Shown: positions 10,001-17,044 of the stretch, piece by piece
How positions within the stretch are numbered: position 1 is the stretch's first letter
How the letters are laid out: every line of letters starts with the position of its first letter
DNA from: Mesostigma viride
Taxonomy: Eukaryota; Streptophyta; Mesostigmatophyceae; Mesostigmatales; Mesostigmataceae
Direction of reading: 5' to 3'
NCBI GenBank assembly: GCA_009746045.1
Contig: RPFO01000090.1
Coordinates: 17,501 to 42,500, forward strand
DNA length: 25,000 nt
Program-made: the position numbers and the translations under genes
The notes under the pieces: generated by a model
What the model was told of the DNA's origin: nothing
What the model saw: only the letters and a program-made list of their open reading frames with translations
The model's database searches: none

Positions 10001-13000
10001 CGGAGCAAGCTGAGGGTTGCCTGCAGCCGACGCACGTAGTCTCTGCTCTCGTTTGGCATAAGAAAGCGGCACACCCTAGGAAGGCCTTCATGTCGTGTGT
10101 ATTCAACCGGAAGGATGTACGGCCGTCAGACAAGGGCTTCTCTTTCTCCTCATCTCCCCGTAGCCTAGTAAAGCACTCACGATGAAACTGCCTCGCATCT
10201 GCGCCCAATTGCCAGCTGGTCATCATGAATCCCTGAGCAGGTTGACACTTTTCATACCATTGCTCCCCTAAAGTATAACCACGATTATCACTTAATGGTC
10301 AATTAAGAATAGATCGGGTGTGAATATCTTATGAACTCACAGCACGCCAAGGGATACCGCGGTCATGATGAATGTGGCTACGCCCTCGCCTCTGGCACAC
10401 ATTCCAGATGTTGCGCCTGAAACTGCGCCGAAAGGACCGGGAGGGGGATGACGGCAGTTGGTCGAACGTGGACATGGGCACCGCAAGCGAGAAGCTTCAC
10501 GCGATGATCCGCACGCTGCAGGCGGGGCGGGCGCTGACGCAGCAGCAGGTCGCGCAGATGCAGGAGCTCATCAACGCGGATGACATGCACAAGCCGCAGT
10601 TCCTGAGAACCATGCAGGTGAGGCTCCCAATGCCCATGGTTCAAATAGGGTGTGCCCCTTGTTCATTATTGGGTGCACAAGCCGCAGTTCCTGAGAACCA
10701 CGCAGGTGGGGCTCCCAATGCCCATGGTTTCAATAGGGTGTGCCCCTTCTTCATTATTGGGTGCACAAGCCGCAGTTCCTGAGAACCACGCAGGTGGGGC
10801 ACCTGTGTCTGTCTGTCAAGGAATAGCATGGTTGCATGGCTCGCTACATACTCTCGCCGCAGTTTCTGAACACTACTCAAGGGTCGCTACAGTGACTGTT
10901 CACAGGATTTTGAACAGGATGCCGGTGGGTGGGGCAGGCCGCCCATGAGGTCGGTTCCCTTGTCTGTCCCGTGGGTAGAATATGGCATGCCGGCGACGCA
11001 ATAGGTCACTATAGTTAGTGTCTACCAAGCTGCGCTTGTTAAGCACGTTGCATGGGGGGGGCATTGGGCCATTAGGTCCTTGCTGCCCCCCACTCCTCCC
11101 CCCCATCGTCCTCCCACTCGTGGTCCTCCCCTATGCCCTCCTGGTAATCCCCTTGTTCATGCCCAGTCTGGCCCCACACGCTCTCGCACCCATCCCCCAT
11201 CCACCACGTCCGCTGCAGTCACGCCCCTATGTTCATGCCCATGCCCACTCAGCAGCCCCCTGCCCCCCTCCCCTGCAGTCTCTCTGCCACCGGCTCCTCT
11301 CATCCCACCCTGTCCCTTGCATGCCACCTACTTCTTTCTATGTTCGCTTTTCTCCCGTTTTCTTCACCTCACCCCTTCCCCTGCATGTCGCCTGGCCTCG
11401 ACCCTTTTGTCTAATCGACGAGATCTTCCGTCTCACGAGGTTTGCTCCGATCCCCCTCCCCCCCCTCCCCCTAAGAACGACAAGGACATCTCATTTATAT
11501 ATCGGCTGCTCCACCCAATCTTGCGCTATCCAAAATATCATCCCCCCCTTCCCCCCCCCTCTTATAGAACGACAAGGACCACACGGTGGTGGACCAAGAG
11601 ACCGGCTCCTGGCTCTTCTCGTTGACCAATGCGGGCGCGCCCAAGAAGCGGCCATCGGGGCTGACCCACCTGACCACGCGCATCCGCGGCCGAAACCAGA
11701 ACCAGCGGCCCTCGCTCGACTCCCCCGCGTGGTCGGAGCAGGACGCGTCCTCCCATGGGTCGCACCCTCCCGGGGAGCACACCTGGATGACCATGGACTT
11801 TGCGGCGTCCGACCAGGTGGTGACCCAGAGCCTGCAGGACGTGGAGACGGCATGCGCGCGGCTCGGGGAGCACTGGGGCAGGAGCCAGAGTCACCACACG
11901 GAGAAGGACGGGAGCAGCCGGCGGTGCCTCGCGGTCGCGACCAAGAAGCGAATTTCCGACGCATCCGTGTCCATGGGGGACAGGGCCCCGTTGACAGAGA
12001 CGTACGACCCGGAGATCGTCATCTGTGGCGAGCTGGTGGAGGAGCTGGGGAAGCTGGGCTCTTGGGAGCTGGACACGCTGGCGCTGGCCAAGGCGAGCGG
12101 CCAGCGGCCGATCTTGTTCGTGGGCTACTGCGCGCTGCACGCGTCAGGGCTGACGCGCACGTACCACCTGCCCAAGGACCGCCTCGTGCGCTTCTTGCTG
12201 GAGCTGGAGGAGTGAGTGCTGGCGTAGGCACAGTGATAGGAGGGTAGAACATATGTAGCGGAAGGATCCGATCGCAGCAATCTGTGGTAACAGAATGCGC
12301 CTCATGCGCTCCTTGCGGGAGCGGGAGGAGTGAGTCATGCTCGCGTTCATGCTAGGGCTGCCATGAGGTGGGGTCCATGGGTTGATAGTCGATGGGTAGA
12401 TAGCCGTATGCGGGTGCGTGGTCGTTGCAAGGACGTGCTCGTGCCGTTGTTGCTGGGGCTGGAGGAGTGATTGCTTGCGCGCGGCACCAAGACTACCAGG
12501 AGCGTAGATGGCAGCAAACTGTGGTAATGCCATCGAACTGGCTTGTGTGGGGTCTGTCGCAGCCAGAGGAGTAAGTACCGGCGTCTGGCACTGGGATAGA
12601 GCAGGTAATGCGGAGTACGTTGCGGTAGAGTATGTTGTGGTAGAATATGTACAGCGGGTCAGGTTGTGGAGTAGGTAATGCATTATTGTATAGATATGTA
12701 CTAGTGTAACGGAGTATGTGTAGCGGCAACATGGCGGTGGTCCGCCTAACGACCAGCTCATGGGGTCGACACAGGAGCGTGGTATGGGCGAGCTAATGCT
12801 GGTGTCCCGTGGCGTTCCGACAGGCAGGTCCTGTCAATACAAGTTCTGACCATCACGCCTGAGTATGGACGGGTCGGACCTGCCATATCCTCTTGGGATG
12901 CTCCCCGTGTTGCCACTTGCCACCATGAATGGGGTCGCTATGGGATTGGTTCGCGATGCCGTGGGAAGTGTATGCCATGGCGCAGTACCTTGGGATGGCC

Positions 13001-16000
13001 ACAGAATGATGAGGGGAGGAGCTTGCGAGGCGTGCGACTTGGCACTGTGTCAAGCATACTAATAATTCTCTTTCACATTACCTTCTCTCTGGCTGGGCCC
13101 CCTAAAGTTGGCCTTTTCAACGTGGCCCCTTCAACTTGGCCCCTTCAACGTGGCCCCTTCAACTTGGCCCCTTCAACATGGCCCCTTCAACTTGGCCCTT
13201 TCAATGTGTGCGTGTTTCTCACATAGCCTTGCTTGTCGCCGTGTCCTACTTGTCATGGCCTTTTGACCCACTTGGCCCCACACCAGGGGCATGGCACTGG
13301 ATGCTTTTTACCACTCGGCCGCGCACATCGCGGACGTGACCGGCAGCCTGTACCACCTGCTGGTGGAGAGTGGCGTGACCCAGCATCTGCGCCGCATCGA
13401 TGAGCTGGCGGCCATCTCTGCGGCGCTTATCCATGACTACAAGCACCCAGGGGTGAACAACGACTTTATACAGCGAACAGGGGGGGAGCTGGCGCTCCGC
13501 TACAACGACCATTCGATTCTGGAGGTGGGCCGTGGCGTGATGGGATTGTCTTTGTCTATGTCTGTGATGGGATTGTCTTTGTCGTTCGTTTTAAGACCAC
13601 TGAGCTTATCATTGCTTTAGATAGGATGTGTTGGGTTAATGTTGTGGCGCGATTCACTTCGTGTCTGTCATTGTATCTCTCTCCTCTAGGCATCCTTTCT
13701 CCTTGCCTTAGAAGCCACCTGTTTACTTTGCCTGGCCTGCTTTGCTTCTTGCGGGGACTTGCCCGCAGAGCTGCCATCGTATCAGGGCATTCATAATGCT
13801 CATGTCTCAGCAAACATGACCTGTTGATGCTTGCTATGCTGGCTTGCCCGCAGAACTACCACCTGAGCGAAGCGTTCATGCTCCTGCGCAACGACACGTG
13901 CAACTTCCTCAAGCCCCTCGGCGCGACATCCTTCGCAGAGTTCCGACACATCGTAATTGAGGTGCGTGGCGGGTGCCAGTTTACGTCAAATTCAGTTATT
14001 AAAAGTGTTTTTCAGCAGTACGGTGGGGTCGGCGCATGCATGGTGGGTGTCAGTTGACGCGGGCTGATGTCCAGATTTTCTGCTTGAGAGGTTAGGTGTC
14101 CTGTGCTGGCATGCGCCACTTGCAGTTGCATGAACATATTTTTCGTGTTAGCTTCGATGTGGCCCTGTGGATGCAACGTGGTGGAGCAAATTGCTAGAAA
14201 CGCGGAGACAGAACAGAGCATGACCTGCAAGCGCATGCGCATCTTATGGGCGCCCACTGTGTCACAAGCGTGGTGGGCAGTGTCCCATGGCCCTGTATTT
14301 CCTGGACGCAGCCTTTCCAGCATGCCCACCGGTGTCACGTGAATTCGGAGCATCACAGAAACGACGCATGCGGTCAGGATCAGCACGAGCCTCGCACAAA
14401 CACTTAGCCACACAAATGCCATGGCCCCATCTGCCCGGCCATCGGCAAATCCCGCGATTGTTCCTCTCGTGTGTCTGGCCCCCGTCGTTGCTTCTCGTGT
14501 GTCTGCCCCCCGTCGTTGCGTGTCGTGTGTCTGACCCCGGATCGTTGCTTGTCGTGTCTGACTTGTGGACCGAAGTTTCTGCTGCCCGCCTGCACATGTC
14601 ACCCCCCTTTCTCTCCTCTGCCCTCGTTGTCTCTCCCCACCCTTTCCACGTGCACAAATCTTCAAATCTTCACTCACCCGATGGTGCCTTGTTATGTTTC
14701 CCCCTTTGTCGCCCCTTTCTCCACGCCCTCCTGTGTGCTCCCCAGATGGTGCTCGCGACGGATCTCAAGCGCCACTTCGCGCTGCTGGACGCGTTCAAGA
14801 GCCGGCTGCTCAACCTGCAGGACAAGCCGTGGGACAAGGAGAGTGAGACCGACCGGCTGCTGCTGCTGCGCATGGCCATCAAGATCGCCGATCTGGGGTG
14901 GGTTGCCGAGTAACTGTGGTTTTGTGGCTAATTAGAAAAAGGCACAGGCCATCAAGATTGTTGACCTGGGGTGAGTGGGGGGGGATGGTAGCACACGTGC
15001 ATGATATCTTAATCACAGTAACGGTTCATCAAGGTCGTTGCGTTGCAAGGGGGAGCAGCGCGGGTGCATGTGAAGAGTGGGCCCGGTCAAGGGGATGTGG
15101 TGGGAGGTGGCAGGAGGGGAAGCGCGGAGGCGTGTTGAGACAGGTATCACCTCATTGGCCTGGGTGGAGCCTGGGTTTGCCTACAGCCGCGGCTGTGAAG
15201 CTGTATTGAAAAATCACCTGCGAGTGAGTCTGCCAATGTTTTGGGATGGACAGTTGGTGACGTAAGGCAGCGCAAAAGGGTGTTGATAGACGATTCAATT
15301 CAGAAACTGATTACCGTCGCCACGAATGAGGGAGTCGTCATTGCCTCTAACCGCAACTGACGCGTCCCCGGACATATTTTTTCACCCTGCTTGGCGCCGT
15401 CACCCTCCCTGGCATGCCCCCAGGCACACGTGCAAGTCGCTGCCCCTCCACAAGGTCTGGACGGGGCTCATCATTGAGGAGTTTTACGCGCAGGGAGATG
15501 CCGAACGAGCGGCGGAGTTGCCTATCTCACCGTTCATGGACCGCAATAACAACTGCGTGCCCAAGGCGCAGGTATGTGCCTCGGTATCTTTAAACCACTG
15601 CATGCCGTTGCAGGTAGGCGCCCGTTCTTGACTAATGTGCTCTGGACTTATATAGGCCCTGTAAATGTTATGTAGGCCCTGTTAATGATATACCCCCCTG
15701 CTCGTAGCAAAGGAGGCTGTCACCTTCCCATTGGGCAACTACTGCCCATGTATGCATGCCCATCCTTGTATAATTAAACCATGTACCTCTATAGGTATTC
15801 AAGCTCCTGTGCCATTATCTATACACATGCCATCCTTGCTCGCCTCTTTTTGGAATTTGGCGGGTTCCAGATTCGGGTGTCTCTTTGAGCATCTTTTTCC
15901 GTGACCAAGGCATTTGCCTGCGTAGATAGAGTCTGTTTTTTTTAATGGTGGCATGAAGGTTGCGAGCGCGCCCCGCTCAGGCGCGCTCATGTGGATCAAC

Positions 16001-17002
16001 GGTCCCAGCTTGCTTGCGGTGTTCCTGGTTTCAGCAACATCAGCTGCATGTAACTGTGCCCTTATTCGCCTGTCGTATGACACCACCCGCGGCCTTTTGC
16101 CGACCTCTCTTGCGCCTCATAAAACATGCAGCACGGCTTCTTCCACTTCGTCGTGCTTCCCCTTGTGGAGGCCTGGGTCAAGGTACAGTCCTCCCACATC
16201 CACAGCCTACATGGAATGGCATGGAATGGAATGGTCATCGCAAGCCCTGTGTCCTTGTCTGTTCCCGCTCGTGGAGGCCTGGGTCAAGCCTTTGGATGCT
16301 TGTTGTGCCAAGTGTGCCTCGTACTTATATCCTTGTAAAGCCCTGGGTGTTGGTGTGTGCGTGGTGGCGGATGGGTCAAGGTAATCGAGCGTGCGTGTGC
16401 GCGTGGCGATAGATGGTTGCGATCGTCTTTGTATGGAATCTTGGGTTGTGCCAGGGTTGGAAGGGACATTGCGGTCTTGCTGAATACCTCTAGGGCTGGG
16501 AAAGGAATGTCATTCATTAGGCATGCCTATTACAGCCAAAGTCTATCGGAGTACTTTCATTAGGCATGCCTATTACAGCCAAAGTCTATCGGAGTACTTT
16601 CATTAGGCATGCCTTTTACAGCCAAAGTCTATCGGAGTACTTTCATTAGGCATGCCTATTACAGCCAAAGTCTATCGGAGTACTTTCATTAGGCATGCCT
16701 ATTACAGCCAAAGTCTATCGGAGTACTTTCATTAGGCATGCCTAATACAGCCAAAGTCTATCGGAGTACTGCTGGGGAGTAGGGACCTGTGGAGTGCCCG
16801 TCAACCATCCATGCCTGATATCGGATTTTTACTGATGTACCACGATCGACCACTCCTGGTTGAATCTTGTTCACCTGGTATGTCAGCATAAGGAGGATCA
16901 TGTATGGACTTTATCACGGAACACAGGAGTCAAAAATACCAAGATAGTAGAGCTGCGCGAGGCTACCACAGGTGTTTATTATTTTTATCGTCATCGTCAT
17001 CC

Positions 17003-17044
<42 letters not shown>

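Noticed and set aside
11018-12247. A 409-codon plus-strand frame overlapping exon 6
   Set aside because: It runs in a different frame from the PDE sequence through C-rich intron DNA. The exon 6 frame joins exons 5 and 7 in phase and matches the PDE family.
12764-13062. Possible extra exon after acaggcag near 12820, reading on from the exon 6 end
   Set aside because: The family alignment runs directly from RFLLELEE (exon 6) to GMALDAFYHS (exon 7), so an insertion here would disrupt a conserved catalytic segment.
16515-16770. Regular 43-bp array considered as a CRISPR
   Set aside because: The copies abut without variable spacers and the DNA is eukaryotic.
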